This document shows positions 1 through 8,932 of a stretch of DNA of 64,000 nucleotides, one piece after another. Position 1 is the first letter of the stretch; each line of letters starts with the position of its first letter. The stretch is from positions 77,166 through 141,165 of the forward strand of contig JAHFCE010000005.1 in assembly GCA_023249675.1 (NCBI GenBank). Direction: 5' to 3'. Origin of the DNA: Elusimicrobiota bacterium (GTDB taxonomy: Bacteria > Elusimicrobiota > Elusimicrobia > UBA1565 > UBA9628). The position numbers and the translations under genes are program-made. The notes under the pieces were generated by a model. That model was not told the origin of the DNA and did not search any database. It was given only the letters and a program-made list of their open reading frames with translations.

Positions 1-1396
1 TCACGGCGAACAGGCCGTAGCGGTTGAACGAGCGCAGAGGCGAGACGGCGGCGATCAGCGCGCGCGCCGGGGCCGGGGGAACGGAGCCGAGGATCGCGAG
101 CGTCTCGAAGAGGCCGATCGTCAGGGAAAGGGCCGCGAGAACGCCGATGCCCCAGGTTCGCGCCTTCGGCGCGGCGATTTCGGCGGGGGCCGGCTCGCTG
201 AGGCCGAAGAAACGATCATCGAGGCAGGCAAGGCATAACACGACGGTCAGAACGTTGAAGAAACCGTAGTTGCCCGTGGCCGCGATGAGGATCATAAGAA
301 TCGCGATCATGCCCGCGCCTGCGGCGCGCGCGCGGCGCGGCAACAGAATAAGAATCGGAGCGCTCAGCTCGATCGCGAACAAAATCAGACAGGACAGTTT
401 GTGAATCCACAACGGCAAACGATCGGCCCACCACGCCAAGGGCGTGGGCAGCGGTTGGGTCCAGTAGTGGTACGTCAGCGCCGTGAAATCGCGCCAGGCG
501 GAATCGCCGGAGAAAAGCTTCACGAGGCCCGACTGGAGCATCAATTTGAAGAGAAGCAGGCGCAGAAGCCACAGCGCGCCGCGCGAGGGCTCGGCCGTGT
601 TTTTCGACGTCCATTTCCACGGGGCCAGGAAGCAGGCGATGAGGCCCGCCTCCAAAAGCAGGACGTCCCACTGAAAGCTCATGAAGTCCGAGCCGACCGC
701 GGAGAGCGAGAGATACAGCGCCCATCCGAGCAGCGCGCAGGGACCGGCGGCGACGCCGAAGATGAGGCCGAGCGAGGCCAAAGCGCCGAGCCAGCAGTAG
801 GCCATCAGCGCCGCGTCCGATGCGGAGATCCAGGCGACGCTCGGCAGCAGCCAGAAGCGCGCGGCGCCGAGTTGGGCCCGGGCGGAGTCGAGCAGGGCGG
901 CGGCGGGCATGATCCCGTCCGAGCCGATGAGGCCGCGGACTTGCCGGCCGAGAGAGACGAAGGCGAGCAGGTAGCACAGCCCGATCCCGGCCAACACAAG
1001 GCGGACCGTGAGGCCGATCGGCGCGGGCACGGTCGTTGCGCCCCACAGCAAACGGGTCAGGCGCGAGAAGAGCGGACGGCGCGCGGCGATGAAGCGATAG
1101 GCGGCCTCTGCAGCGAGGGCTGCGCCTGGGACGGCGTAAAATCGCGGGAGCCAGGATAGGCCCGGGGCGTAGGCGAGGGCGCGCAGGGCGGCCTCGGCGG
1201 CACGGCTCGTTCGGCCGGGCTCGAACAGGTGAATCGCTTGGGTGAAATTCTCGCGCGGGACTTCTGGATAATGCGAGGCGGCGGCCTGATAGGGCTCGTA
1301 AGAGACCTTCTCTCCGGTGGCATGACGCCAGCGCTCGATCCAAAGGCGGCAGAAGCCGCAGTCTCCGTCGAAGACGAGAACGGGGCGTCCCTTCAT
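1..1396 (-). CDS. DCC1-like thiol-disulfide domain fused to lipase maturation factor (partial)
   Basis: The frame is open from the ATG at 1396 to the left edge, so 465 codons are seen and the 3' end is missing. Residues 10-16 read DGDCGFC, the signature of the DCC1/DUF393 thioredoxin-fold family. From about residue 125 the protein becomes polytopic and matches lipase maturation factor (LMF1/DUF1222) hallmarks: GSDGIMP at 159-164, FQWDVLLLEAG at 241-251, and TYHYWTQPLPTP near 308-319. LMF proteins help extracellular lipases fold, and DCC domains are thought to be redox-active. Fusing the two suggests a membrane factor that couples thiol chemistry to folding of a secreted hydrolase (inference). 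TATAAT at 1408-1403 lies 6 nt before the ATG. The family call is firm; the substrate is unknown. Confidence 0.85.
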   Translation of the reverse strand, partial: MKGRPVLVFDGDCGFCRLWIERWRHATGEKVSYEPYQAAASHYPEVPRENFTQAIHLFEPGRTSRAAEAALRALAYAPGLSWLPRFYAVPGAALAAEAAYRFIAARRPLFSRLTRLLWGATTVPAPIGLTVRLVLAGIGLCYLLAFVSLGRQVRGLIGSDGIMPAAALLDSARAQLGAARFWLLPSVAWISASDAALMAYCWLGALASLGLIFGVAAGPCALLGWALYLSLSAVGSDFMSFQWDVLLLEAGLIACFLAPWKWTSKNTAEPSRGALWLLRLLLFKLMLQSGLVKLFSGDSAWRDFTALTYHYWTQPLPTPLAWWADRLPLWIHKLSCLILFAIELSAPILILLPRRARAAGAGMIAILMILIAATGNYGFFNVLTVVLCLACLDDRFFGLSEPAPAEIAAPKARTWGIGVLAALSLTIGLFETLAILGSVPPAPARALIAAVSPLRSFNRYGLFAV

Positions 1397-1402
1397 GCGC
1401 CC

Positions 1403-1408
1403 ATTATA
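1403..1408 (-). promoter_or_regulatory. -10 box placed for a leaderless start
   Basis: TATAAT on the minus strand ends 6 nt before the ATG of the DCC1/LMF gene, so the expected transcription start falls on the start codon. No Shine-Dalgarno sequence fits in the gap. No clear -35 was found. Confidence 0.5.
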
Positions 1409-1417
1409 GCAGGACGT

Positions 1418-2647
1418 TCAGCGGGGTCGTCGGCGCTTGCGCCAGAAGGAGCGGCCCGATTTTCCGGGTGCGCCGGGTACGCGATGTCCCGCCGTGTGAT
1501 GCTGGCCGTGCGTCGAAGCGGGCGCCTTGCGGTAGTCGAAGCCCTCGAGCGTGCGCCGCTCGATGCTCTTGCCGAGCTTGCGCTCGATCGTGCGGATCAT
1601 TCCGTTGTCCTGCTCGGTGACGAACGTGTAGGCGTCTCCGGTCTTCGCGGCGCGGCCGGTGCGGCCGATGCGGTGGACGTAGGCTTCGGGCGTATCGGTG
1701 ATGTCGTAGTTGATGACATGGGAGATCTGCGAGACGTCGATGCCGCGCGCGGCGATGTCGGTCGCCACGAGCACGTGCACCGTGCCCGCGCGAAACGAGT
1801 CGAGCGCCTGCTTGCGCTTGTTTTGGGACAGGTTGCCCTGCAAAGACGTCGAGGAGTGGCCGGCTTCCTTGACCTTGTCGGCGATGCGCTTGGCGCGGTG
1901 CTTCGTGCGCGTGAAGACGAGCACGGACTCGCTATCGATTTTCTTGAGCAACGCCAGCAGGAGCGGCGTCTTCAGGTGCTCGACCACCGGGTACAGCGCG
2001 TGCGTGACGGTCGTGAGCGCCACATCGTGGTTCACCTGGACCGTGACGGGATTGGTCAGGCATTCGTGCGCGAGGCCGCGCAGCGCATCGGGCATCGTCG
2101 CGGAAAACAGGAGAGTCTGACGCATCTTAGGCAGTCGCGCGAGGATCGCGCGAATCGAGGGGAGAAAGCCCATGTCGAACATCTGGTCGGCCTCATCAAG
2201 AACGAGGACCTCGACGCCGGCCGGCTTGAAATGACCTTGCTGCATGTGGTCGATGAGCCGTCCGGGGCAGGCGACGACGATCTCGCAGCGGCCGTGCAGG
2301 GCTTGGATCTGCTGGTGCATGCTCACGCCGCCGTACACGGTGGCGGCGCGGATGCCGGTGCCGCGGCCGAGGTCGTCGAAGCTGTCCTTGATCTGCTCGG
2401 CGAGTTCGCGCGTGGGCGCGACGATGAGCGCGCGCACAAGCCCGCGCGGCCCCGAGCTCAGGCGGTGGAGGATGGGCAGCGCGAACGCGGCCGTCTTGCC
2501 GGTGCCCGTCTGCGCGAGGCCGAGGACGTCCCGGCCTTCGAGGACTTTCGGAATCGCCTGCGTCTGGATCGGAGTGGGGGTCGTGTAGCCGTGCGACTTG
2601 AGGGCGGCGCCGATGGTGGGGTGCAGATGGAACGCGTCAAAGCTCAT
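1418..2647 (-). CDS. rhlE: DEAD-box RNA helicase, RhlE type
   Basis: This 409-residue ATP-dependent RNA helicase carries the whole motif set: Q motif (TPTPIQTQAI), motif I AQTGTGKT, Ia PTRELA, II DEAD, III SAT, V ATDIAARGID and VI HRIGRTGR. A short basic tail follows the two RecA-like domains, as in RhlE proteins that remodel RNA during ribosome assembly or cold adaptation. The start is supported by AGGAG about 8 nt upstream. It ends about 20 nt before the DCC1/LMF start on the same strand, but that gene has its own -10. The DEAD-box call is certain; RhlE is chosen over CsdA or DbpA because of the short length and the Q-motif context. Confidence 0.93.
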   Translation of the reverse strand: MSFDAFHLHPTIGAALKSHGYTTPTPIQTQAIPKVLEGRDVLGLAQTGTGKTAAFALPILHRLSSGPRGLVRALIVAPTRELAEQIKDSFDDLGRGTGIRAATVYGGVSMHQQIQALHGRCEIVVACPGRLIDHMQQGHFKPAGVEVLVLDEADQMFDMGFLPSIRAILARLPKMRQTLLFSATMPDALRGLAHECLTNPVTVQVNHDVALTTVTHALYPVVEHLKTPLLLALLKKIDSESVLVFTRTKHRAKRIADKVKEAGHSSTSLQGNLSQNKRKQALDSFRAGTVHVLVATDIAARGIDVSQISHVINYDITDTPEAYVHRIGRTGRAAKTGDAYTFVTEQDNGMIRTIERKLGKSIERRTLEGFDYRKAPASTHGQHHTAGHRVPGAPGKSGRSFWRKRRRPR

Positions 2648-2655
2648 GGGTCTCC

Positions 2656-2692
2656 TAAATAGAAAATGGCCGCCCTAATCGAGGACGGCCAT
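2656..2692 (-). terminator. Rho-independent terminator
   Basis: On the minus strand ATGGCCGTCC and GGGCGGCCAT form a 10-bp stem with one G-T pair and a 7-nt loop (2692-2666), followed by TTTTCTATTT. It lies 55 nt after the stop of the gene stub at 2747-2839 and just before rhlE, so it would end transcription of the gene that the stub came from. Confidence 0.75.
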
Positions 2693-2746
2693 CAGTGCAC
2701 CTGTAGGGTAGCAAATTCTCGTCTCAAACAGCGGCTGATCCGCGAT

Positions 2747-2839
2747 CTACTTCTTATCCGCGGGCAGGTCCACCTTCTTGACGGTCACTTTCTTGCTGGA
2801 GGTGACGTCGATCTCCCGGGCGGGAACATAGAAGTCAAC
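2747..2839 (-). pseudogene. 3' stub of an unidentified gene
   Basis: One minus-strand frame reads VDFYVPAREIDVTSS and on to VDLPADKK before a TAG stop, about 30 codons with protein-like composition and third-position GC bias. Upstream the frame continues without any plausible start codon into AT-rich DNA before the MscS gene. With the terminator at 2656-2692 this looks like the surviving end of a gene whose 5' part was replaced when the neighbouring cluster arrived (inference). The family is not recognised. Confidence 0.45.
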
Positions 2840-2900
2840 ACGGAGGCAAATGGAAAGCCCTCCCAGCGGGGGGCACGGAATAACAACAAAAAATAAAACC

Positions 2901-2906
2901 TACAAT
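2901..2906 (+). promoter_or_regulatory. -10 box of the MscS/pilus cluster
   Basis: TACAAT ends 6 nt before the ATG at 2913, again placing the start codon at about +1. The surrounding 40 nt are AT-rich compared with the rest of the region. No good -35 is seen. Confidence 0.45.
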
Positions 2907-2912
2907 AGCCAA

Positions 2913-4583
2913 ATGCGCCCGTTCCTGAATTGCATTGGACTGTGCAAGAGTTTTGCTCTTGTTTCTTGGATTGCCTGCTGGGCCTGTCCCTCCACAGCCC
3001 AAACAACGCCCAATCCACAGCTGATAGTCTCCTCGTCTGCGGCGGTGACTCTTGGCGGGCAAAATATTCTTTTCCTCAGGACGCGAATTCTCTCATTGTC
3101 CGCGCAGGAGCGGGCTCAAAGAGCCGCCGATCGAGTAGGAAAAGTCGCCGATGACTCGCGCGCGGGTGTAGAAAGCATCAAGATCGTCGAAGGTGAAATG
3201 GCCTCCGATATCGTGTCGGGGGATTTCGTCTTGATGTCGGTCACGGACTCGGACGGGAAGGCGGAAAAAATGACCCGCCAAGAGCTGGCCGAGCGCAACG
3301 CCGGGTTGATCAAGAACGCGATCGCCTCTTACAGAAAGGAGCGCAGCTCCAAGCGGTTGATCCCGAACGCTTTCTTGGCGCTGTTCATAACGCTGCTGCT
3401 GGTTTTCCTGATTAAAGGCAGCAATCGCTTTTGCGCCAAGAAGCTTCCCGCTTTGGATGCCTGGGCCAGGGCGCGAATTCCGAATCTCAGGATACAGCAC
3501 ATCGATCTTATTCCGGCCGACCATGTCGTGGAACTGCTTGTCGCAGGGGCTCGTGCGGCTCATGTCGGGCTCATCATCCTGGCTCTTTACATCTTCTTCC
3601 CATTGGTCTTCAGCTTGTTCCCGTGGACGCAGGGTCTTGCCGCCCCCTTGTTCGGGTACGTTCTTTCCCCGCTGAAGGCCGTCTCAGCGGCCGTTGTCGG
3701 TTATGTGCCGAACCTTTTCTTTATCGCGGTCATTTTGTTCGTGGTCCGATACTTCCTCAAAATAATCCGCGCCATCTTCCTCCAGATTCAGCAGGGGGGC
3801 ATCTCCCTCCCGGGATTTTACGAGGAATGGGCGCAACCGACTTACGAGATCACGCGCTTTCTGGTAGGGGCCTTCACGGCCGTCGTGGTGTTCCCCTATC
3901 TTCCCGGATCAAGCTCGCCGGCATTTAAAGGAGTTTCCGTCTTTCTGGGCATCCTGCTGTCCCTGGGATCAAGCTCCGCTATCTCCAACATCATCGCCGG
4001 CGTCATACTGACTTATATGCGGCCATTCAAGCTCGGCGATCGGGTGAAGATATCCGACACGGTCGGCGACGTCGTGGAAAAGACCCTGCTGGTGACCCGA
4101 GTGAGCACCATCAAGAACGTTGAGGTTACGATACCCAACGCGATGGTTCTGAGCAGTCATATCGTCAACTACAGCTCCTCGTCCAAGGGTTCCGGGCTCA
4201 TCCTTCACACCGGCGTGACGATCGGCTACGACGCCCCGTGGAGGAGGGTCCATGAGCTCCTTATCGCGGCTGCCGAGGCGACGGAGTATGTCGAGGAGCA
4301 GCCTGCGCCGTTCGTGCTGCAGACGAGCTTGAACGATTTCTATGTCTCCTATGAGTTGAACGCGCACACGAACGCCCCGAATAAAATGGCGCTTATTTAT
4401 TCGCAGCTGCATCAGAACATCCAGGACAAGTTCAATGAAGGCGGCGTCGAAATCATGTCGCCGCACTACTCCGCGCTTCGCGATGGCAACGCGGTCACGC
4501 TTCCCAGCAGCCATCTTCCCAAGTCTTACGTCGCTCCCGCGTTCCGCGTGCAGCAGAACGGTTCCGCTGCTGGCAAGTCGTGA
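2913..4583 (+). CDS. MscS-family mechanosensitive channel with signal peptide
   Basis: A 556-residue inner-membrane channel that would release solutes on hypo-osmotic shock. The start at 2913 gives a typical signal peptide ending near PSTAQ; the longer frame from 2850 adds only low-complexity residues. A periplasmic segment of about 90 residues is followed by several membrane helices. The MscS pore and beta-domain begin near residue 350, with GSSSAISNIIAGV, then MRPFKLGDRV, then VEVTIPNAMV. It lies 22 nt before a receiver-domain gene and heads the pilus-type cluster, which is an unusual place for a channel. Family confident; the biological link to the cluster is unclear. Confidence 0.9.
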   Translation: MRPFLNCIGLCKSFALVSWIACWACPSTAQTTPNPQLIVSSSAAVTLGGQNILFLRTRILSLSAQERAQRAADRVGKVADDSRAGVESIKIVEGEMASDIVSGDFVLMSVTDSDGKAEKMTRQELAERNAGLIKNAIASYRKERSSKRLIPNAFLALFITLLLVFLIKGSNRFCAKKLPALDAWARARIPNLRIQHIDLIPADHVVELLVAGARAAHVGLIILALYIFFPLVFSLFPWTQGLAAPLFGYVLSPLKAVSAAVVGYVPNLFFIAVILFVVRYFLKIIRAIFLQIQQGGISLPGFYEEWAQPTYEITRFLVGAFTAVVVFPYLPGSSSPAFKGVSVFLGILLSLGSSSAISNIIAGVILTYMRPFKLGDRVKISDTVGDVVEKTLLVTRVSTIKNVEVTIPNAMVLSSHIVNYSSSSKGSGLILHTGVTIGYDAPWRRVHELLIAAAEATEYVEEQPAPFVLQTSLNDFYVSYELNAHTNAPNKMALIYSQLHQNIQDKFNEGGVEIMSPHYSALRDGNAVTLPSSHLPKSYVAPAFRVQQNGSAAGKS

Positions 4584-4605
4584 TCGCAACTCTGAGGAGG
4601 CTTCA

Positions 4606-4983
4606 TTGATTAAAAAGAAAGCTGTCGTATGCGATCATGACGCCACGTTCGCCCGTATCTTGAAGCATCTGCTGGCCAAGCAAGGCTTTGAGGTGTCTAC
4701 CGCGCATAACTCGGACGGGGGGCTCGCCTTGCTCCGGTCGGCTAAGCCCAGCCTCTTGATCTTGGACATGGAGCTGGCCACGAAGGATGGCTTGGCTGTG
4801 CTGCGTGGAATGCGGGATGCTTCCGCGGCCAAGCCTTATACGATCGTCCTCACCGCGCATGAGGGCAAAGAGAAGCACGCTCAGGCGACGGCCTTGGGAG
4901 CCCATGAAGTTTGGACCAAGCCGTTTAGCGCCGCTGAGTTTCTCAAGAAGCTCGAATCGTTGGCGCGACAGGGGAAGGTATAG
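4606..4983 (+). CDS. Single-domain response regulator (receiver only)
   Basis: A 125-residue CheY-like receiver. The acidic pair is in VVCDHD near residue 9, the phospho-acceptor Asp is in LLILDMEL, the Thr is in VLTAH and the Lys is in TKPFSA. There is no output domain, so it would act by protein contact. The TTG start at 4606 is preferred because GAGGAGG lies 5 nt upstream; the frame extends to 4435 but overlaps the channel gene. Its place directly before the secretion/pilus ATPase suggests control of the motor, as single-receiver proteins do for some pilus systems (inference). No cognate kinase is nearby. Confidence 0.85.
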   Translation: MIKKKAVVCDHDATFARILKHLLAKQGFEVSTAHNSDGGLALLRSAKPSLLILDMELATKDGLAVLRGMRDASAAKPYTIVLTAHEGKEKHAQATALGAHEVWTKPFSAAEFLKKLESLARQGKV

Positions 4984-4984
4984 C

Positions 4985-6682
4985 ATGAAAACCGCCATTG
5001 ATCACCATCCGAGAAGGGCGAAACTGGGCGATATCCTGGTGAAATTCGACATGATCCGCCGGGAGCAGCTTGAAAGCGCCTTGAAGGAAATGGGTTCGAA
5101 CCAGAAGAATTTGGACGCAGTGCTCGTGAAAATGGGGCTTGCGACCGAACAGAAAATCAGCAAGGCGGAAGCGCTGCGCTTAGACGTTCCCTTCTTCACG
5201 ACTTTTGACGGAATGATCGAGCCTGGGATTTCCCGCTTGGTTCCGGAAACAGTGGCCCGCAAACTTTTAGCGGCGCCGATATTCAAGTCCGAAGACGGCG
5301 TGATCGTAGCGATGATAAACCCCGTCGATATCCACGCCATCGATGAGATCGCGCGCCATTCGGGCCTGCGGGTGCATCCGGTCATGACCACGTGGACCGG
5401 CCTCTTCGATGCCATTCAGCGGGAATACCGACGTAAGAAATCCCCCGGGACCGCGACGTCCGCCGGCGGCGACGCGTTGGAAACGCGGGCAAAGGACGCC
5501 GTCGTCCCGGCGGTGGATGACTCCGCCGTGGAGGTGGTCAACGGACTTCTGCAAGAAGGGATGGCGCATCGGGCCAGCGATATCCACATGGAGTCGGCCG
5601 AGAAGAAGGTGCGCGTCCGTTTTCGCGTCGACGGGATGCTGCAGAATGGCAAGACTTACGCCAAGGACATGGAAGCGGCGATGGTGGCTCGAGTTAAAAT
5701 CATGGCCAAGCTGGACATCACGGAAACCCGCCTGCCGCAGGACGGCAGCATCCGCTTCAAGTATGGAGGCCGAGGCATCGACGTCCGCGTCTCCACCATA
5801 CCGACGGTTCATGGAGAGAAGGTCGTGATGCGGCTTCTTGACTCCACGAAGTCTCTGAGGAAGATGACGGAGCTGGGGCTTGAGGGTGCCGTCCTGTCCT
5901 CTTTTTCGGAGGCCGCGCGCAGTCCGAACGGCTTGATCTTGGTGACGGGTCCCACGGGGAGCGGAAAGACGACGACTTTGTATGCTGCGATTACCGAGCT
6001 GAACAAAGCCGATCGCAATATCGTCACCCTGGAAAATCCAGTCGAATACGTCATCGATCAGGTCAATCAGATGGAGGCTTTCCCCAAGATCGGGCTCACC
6101 TTCGCCATGGGCCTGCGGGCGATACTGCGCCAGGACCCGAATGTTATTTTGGTGGGAGAAATCAGAGATCTGGAAACCGCGGAGATCGCCATGCAGGCGT
6201 CCATCACCGGACATCTGGTGTTCAGCACATTGCACACCAACGATTCCGTTTCCAGCATTCACCGCCTGCTTAATATGAGAGTCGAGCCGTTCATGATCGC
6301 CGGCGCTTTGCGCGGGGTGCTGGCCCAAAGGCTGCTGCGACGGCTTTGCGTCAAGTGCAAGCGTCCGCATAAGGCGACGGAGGCCGAGACGAAAGCGTTG
6401 GGCGGAGCGTCCAAGATTTACGGGAAATGCTTCGAGCCCGTCGGCTGCCCGGCCTGCTTTGAAAGCGGCTACTCCGGGCGAATCGCGGCGTATGAATGGC
6501 TTTCGGCGAGCAGGCTTATTCGGGACCTCATCATGAAGAAAGCGTCCATCGATGAGCTGCGGGCCGCGGCCGAATCGGAAGGGATGAAGAGCTTGAGGCA
6601 GTCCGGCCTGGAAAAAGTCTGGTCGGGGGAAACGAGCTTGGAAGAGGTTTTGAGAATGACGCGTGTGCAATCGGAGGCCTGA
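4985..6682 (+). CDS. Type II secretion / type IV pilus assembly ATPase (GspE/PilB)
   Basis: A 565-residue cytoplasmic hexameric ATPase that powers pseudopilus or pilus polymerisation. The N-terminal MshEN-type domain spans about residues 8-150. The core has Walker A GPTGSGKT at 322-329, Asp box and Walker B ILVGEIRD, and His box STLHTND. A tetracysteine zinc motif is at C455, C458, C488 and C491, normal for GspE/PilB. The start at 4985 follows the receiver stop by one base; the longer frame from 4787 would overlap that gene. It is translationally coupled to gspF (stop and ATG overlap at 6680-6684). PilB, GspE and MshE cannot be told apart here because no diagnostic secretin or alignment-complex gene is in the window. 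Confidence 0.93.
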   Translation: MKTAIDHHPRRAKLGDILVKFDMIRREQLESALKEMGSNQKNLDAVLVKMGLATEQKISKAEALRLDVPFFTTFDGMIEPGISRLVPETVARKLLAAPIFKSEDGVIVAMINPVDIHAIDEIARHSGLRVHPVMTTWTGLFDAIQREYRRKKSPGTATSAGGDALETRAKDAVVPAVDDSAVEVVNGLLQEGMAHRASDIHMESAEKKVRVRFRVDGMLQNGKTYAKDMEAAMVARVKIMAKLDITETRLPQDGSIRFKYGGRGIDVRVSTIPTVHGEKVVMRLLDSTKSLRKMTELGLEGAVLSSFSEAARSPNGLILVTGPTGSGKTTTLYAAITELNKADRNIVTLENPVEYVIDQVNQMEAFPKIGLTFAMGLRAILRQDPNVILVGEIRDLETAEIAMQASITGHLVFSTLHTNDSVSSIHRLLNMRVEPFMIAGALRGVLAQRLLRRLCVKCKRPHKATEAETKALGGASKIYGKCFEPVGCPACFESGYSGRIAAYEWLSASRLIRDLIMKKASIDELRAAAESEGMKSLRQSGLEKVWSGETSLEEVLRMTRVQSEA

Positions 6683-7932
6683 TGCCCCTTTTCCAATATA
6701 AGGCGGTCGATGACAAGGGAAAAGCCGTCAGCGGCTCCTCAAACGCGCAATCTCTGGAGTCACTTGCCGACGTCTTGAAAGGGCAGGGGTTGTTTTTGAC
6801 GGAAGGATCGGTCGTCGAGGAACAGGTTCCTGCCAAGCCGGAGCCATCCGCGTCCGCTTCTTTCGTCGAGGCCGTGTCCCAGATGGCCGGTCCCGCCAAG
6901 GTCAGCCCCAAGGACCTCGCGATTTTCACCACGCAGCTGTCGGTCATGGTGCGCACGGCCCTGCCCATATTGGAGTCTCTTGAAATCTTGGCCCGCCAGA
7001 ACAAGAATCCCGCCTTCAAAGCGGTGCTCCAAGAGCTATCGCGGCGCGTGCGCGAGGGGCAGCCCCTCTCCACGGCCTTCTCGCGTCACCCTGAGGTGTT
7101 CGATCAGATCTACATCAGCCTCTTGGCCGCCGGAGAGGCCAGCGGGAAGCTCGACGTGATGCTCGAGCGCCTGTCGGCGCACTTGGAGTTCCGGGTGCAG
7201 CTCAATCAGAAGGTGCGCGCGGCGCTGTTGTATCCGACCATCGTCGTGATGACGGCCGTCGCCGTCGTCGCATTTTTGGTCGTGTTCATACTGCCCACGT
7301 TCATGGAGGTTTTTTCGCAGTTTGACATCGCTTTGCCGCTTCCCACGCGAATCCTGATTCTCGTCAGCGAAAGCGTCCGAAAAGGGTGGGTCTTGTGGCT
7401 GCTCGGAATCTTAGTTGGGTGGTGGTACATCCGAAGATGGCTCACGGATCCCACGCACACGAAGATGGTCCATACGCTGCAGCTCAAGATACCCGTTGCG
7501 GGGGAATTGGTCAGGAATATCGTGATGACCAGGGTCTTGAGGACGCTGGGAGCCTTGACGGCGAGCGGGGTTCCGATCCTCAAGGCCCTGAAGTTGGCGC
7601 AGGCCTCGGCCGACAACGTCGTTTTCCACGAGCTGCTGGGCCGAGTCTTCGATAACGTCCGGGAGGGGAAGGGCCTGACGCCGGCGCTGGCGGGGAGTCA
7701 CTACGTGCCCGATGCGGTCATCGGCATGATCGCCACCGGTGAAAAAACGGGAACGCTGCCAGAGGTCCTCAATAAGATCGCCGGCTTCTACGAAGCCGAA
7801 ACGGATTCCTCCATCAAGAATCTGTTTTCAGCGATGGAGCCTATTTTCGTGATTCTTTTGGGGCTCGTGGTCGGGGCGATCGCGGTTTCCGTCCTGCTTC
7901 CGATGTTCGATCTGGCTCAGGGCATAGAGTGA
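6682..7932 (+). CDS. Inner-membrane platform protein GspF/PilC
   Basis: A 416-residue polytopic protein of the T2SF family, the membrane platform contacted by the ATPase. It starts with MPLFQYKAVD, the usual opening of GspF/PilC. Two homologous cytoplasmic T2SF domains (about 70-190 and 275-395) alternate with hydrophobic segments near 170-200, 220-245 and 380-410. GEASGKLD and GEKTGTLPEVL are the paired family motifs. It overlaps gspE by one base and the following prepilin by 4 nt, so the three are one transcription unit. Confidence 0.93.
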   Translation: MPLFQYKAVDDKGKAVSGSSNAQSLESLADVLKGQGLFLTEGSVVEEQVPAKPEPSASASFVEAVSQMAGPAKVSPKDLAIFTTQLSVMVRTALPILESLEILARQNKNPAFKAVLQELSRRVREGQPLSTAFSRHPEVFDQIYISLLAAGEASGKLDVMLERLSAHLEFRVQLNQKVRAALLYPTIVVMTAVAVVAFLVVFILPTFMEVFSQFDIALPLPTRILILVSESVRKGWVLWLLGILVGWWYIRRWLTDPTHTKMVHTLQLKIPVAGELVRNIVMTRVLRTLGALTASGVPILKALKLAQASADNVVFHELLGRVFDNVREGKGLTPALAGSHYVPDAVIGMIATGEKTGTLPEVLNKIAGFYEAETDSSIKNLFSAMEPIFVILLGLVVGAIAVSVLLPMFDLAQGIE

Positions 7933-8426
7933 GCCGGGGGTTCGTGCTCATCGAAGTCTCGATCACCTATGTGATCCTATCATTGGCATTGGTCGCGCTT
8001 CTCCCCGTATTCATCCTCGCGATTCGGGCGGCCAAGAGCACGGAGCGCATCGAGGTGGCCGCGCAGCTTTCCACCGAGCTCTTGGAGGAGATTCGCCTGA
8101 GAAAGTGGGACGCAGCGACTCCCAGGCCTCATCGGCACATCGCCAAGCCGGGAGTCCTCGGAGTCGAAGCCGGAAAAATCGCTTCGGATAAACGGACCTT
8201 CGAGGATATCGACGACTTCAACGGTTGGAAGGAGGCCCCGCCCCTCGATCCTCTCATGAGACCGTTGGCCGCTTTCTCAACCTATGCGCGCGTCGTGACC
8301 GTGCGCTACGTTGATGCCAACATGAATCCCGCTTCCGGACCGACCGACTATAAGCAAGTGACGGCCTGCACCCAGGCGCCTAAAATGAAGCCCTTATGCA
8401 TCGACACCGTATTGACCAATCGATGA
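7929..8426 (+). CDS. Minor prepilin, GspI/PilV type
   Basis: A 165-residue protein whose first residues MSRGFVLIEV form a class III prepilin signal: Gly at -1, Phe at +1 and Glu at +5, then a hydrophobic helix of about 20 residues. Prepilin peptidase would cleave after the Gly; no peptidase gene is in the window. The body is short and has GspI/PilV-like size and order. The GTG start overlaps the gspF stop. The assignment to a minor subunit rests on position and size. Confidence 0.82.
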   Translation: MSRGFVLIEVSITYVILSLALVALLPVFILAIRAAKSTERIEVAAQLSTELLEEIRLRKWDAATPRPHRHIAKPGVLGVEAGKIASDKRTFEDIDDFNGWKEAPPLDPLMRPLAAFSTYARVVTVRYVDANMNPASGPTDYKQVTACTQAPKMKPLCIDTVLTNR

Positions 8427-8932
8427 GCCGCGGCTTTACCTTGGTGGAGGTCACGGTGGGGATTGCCGTGTCCGGCGTCGTCGCATTGGTGGTCGCCGGC
8501 CTCTTCAAGGCTGGCATCCTGACTTTCAATTACGCCGTGCGCCAGAACTATGCCCTCTCCAGCGCGAGGAAAGCCTTTGCCGGCGACGGAGCCCGCTACG
8601 GCATGGTCTGGATGAGCCAAGGCGCGGCGTTCGTCGAGAAGCTCACGGCCTCGAGCCTGACGGTTTCGCCTCCCGACGCTCCCACCACGACCTTTCAGGT
8701 GTACGGGGAACACCTGTACCAGTCGCAGCTGGACGTGCAAATCAAGCATGCGGAAGGCATCAGCTCCGTGGCGCTCCACTATTACAACCTCAATGACGCC
8801 GGGCGCATCATTGAATCCACCTCGTCCGTGTCGGCCTCTCTTATGACCGCGATGGTATCGATTCGCGGGAAAAATCCAAGGCGAAAGAGCTATCACTTTT
8901 TTTCCGGGGCGCAGTTTCGCAATCACCCATGA
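8423..8932 (+). CDS. Minor prepilin, GspJ/PilW type
   Basis: A 169-residue prepilin with N-terminus MSRGFTLVEVT, processed after Gly with Glu at +5 and a hydrophobic helix behind it. The ATG at 8423 overlaps the previous stop by 4 nt and leaves the short class III leader; an upstream in-frame ATG at 8396 would give a longer leader. Order and size fit GspJ or PilW. It overlaps the next gene by 4 nt. Confidence 0.82.
   Translation: MSRGFTLVEVTVGIAVSGVVALVVAGLFKAGILTFNYAVRQNYALSSARKAFAGDGARYGMVWMSQGAAFVEKLTASSLTVSPPDAPTTTFQVYGEHLYQSQLDVQIKHAEGISSVALHYYNLNDAGRIIESTSSVSASLMTAMVSIRGKNPRRKSYHFFSGAQFRNHP

Noticed and set aside
216..1343. 375-codon minus-strand frame
   Set aside because: Arg-rich shadow in a different frame of the DCC1/LMF gene, which is open across the left edge and has clear motifs.
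2666..2896. Small plus-strand frame after the rhlE start
   Set aside because: It overlaps a terminator hairpin and a minus-strand coding tail; no ribosome-binding site and no protein-like composition.
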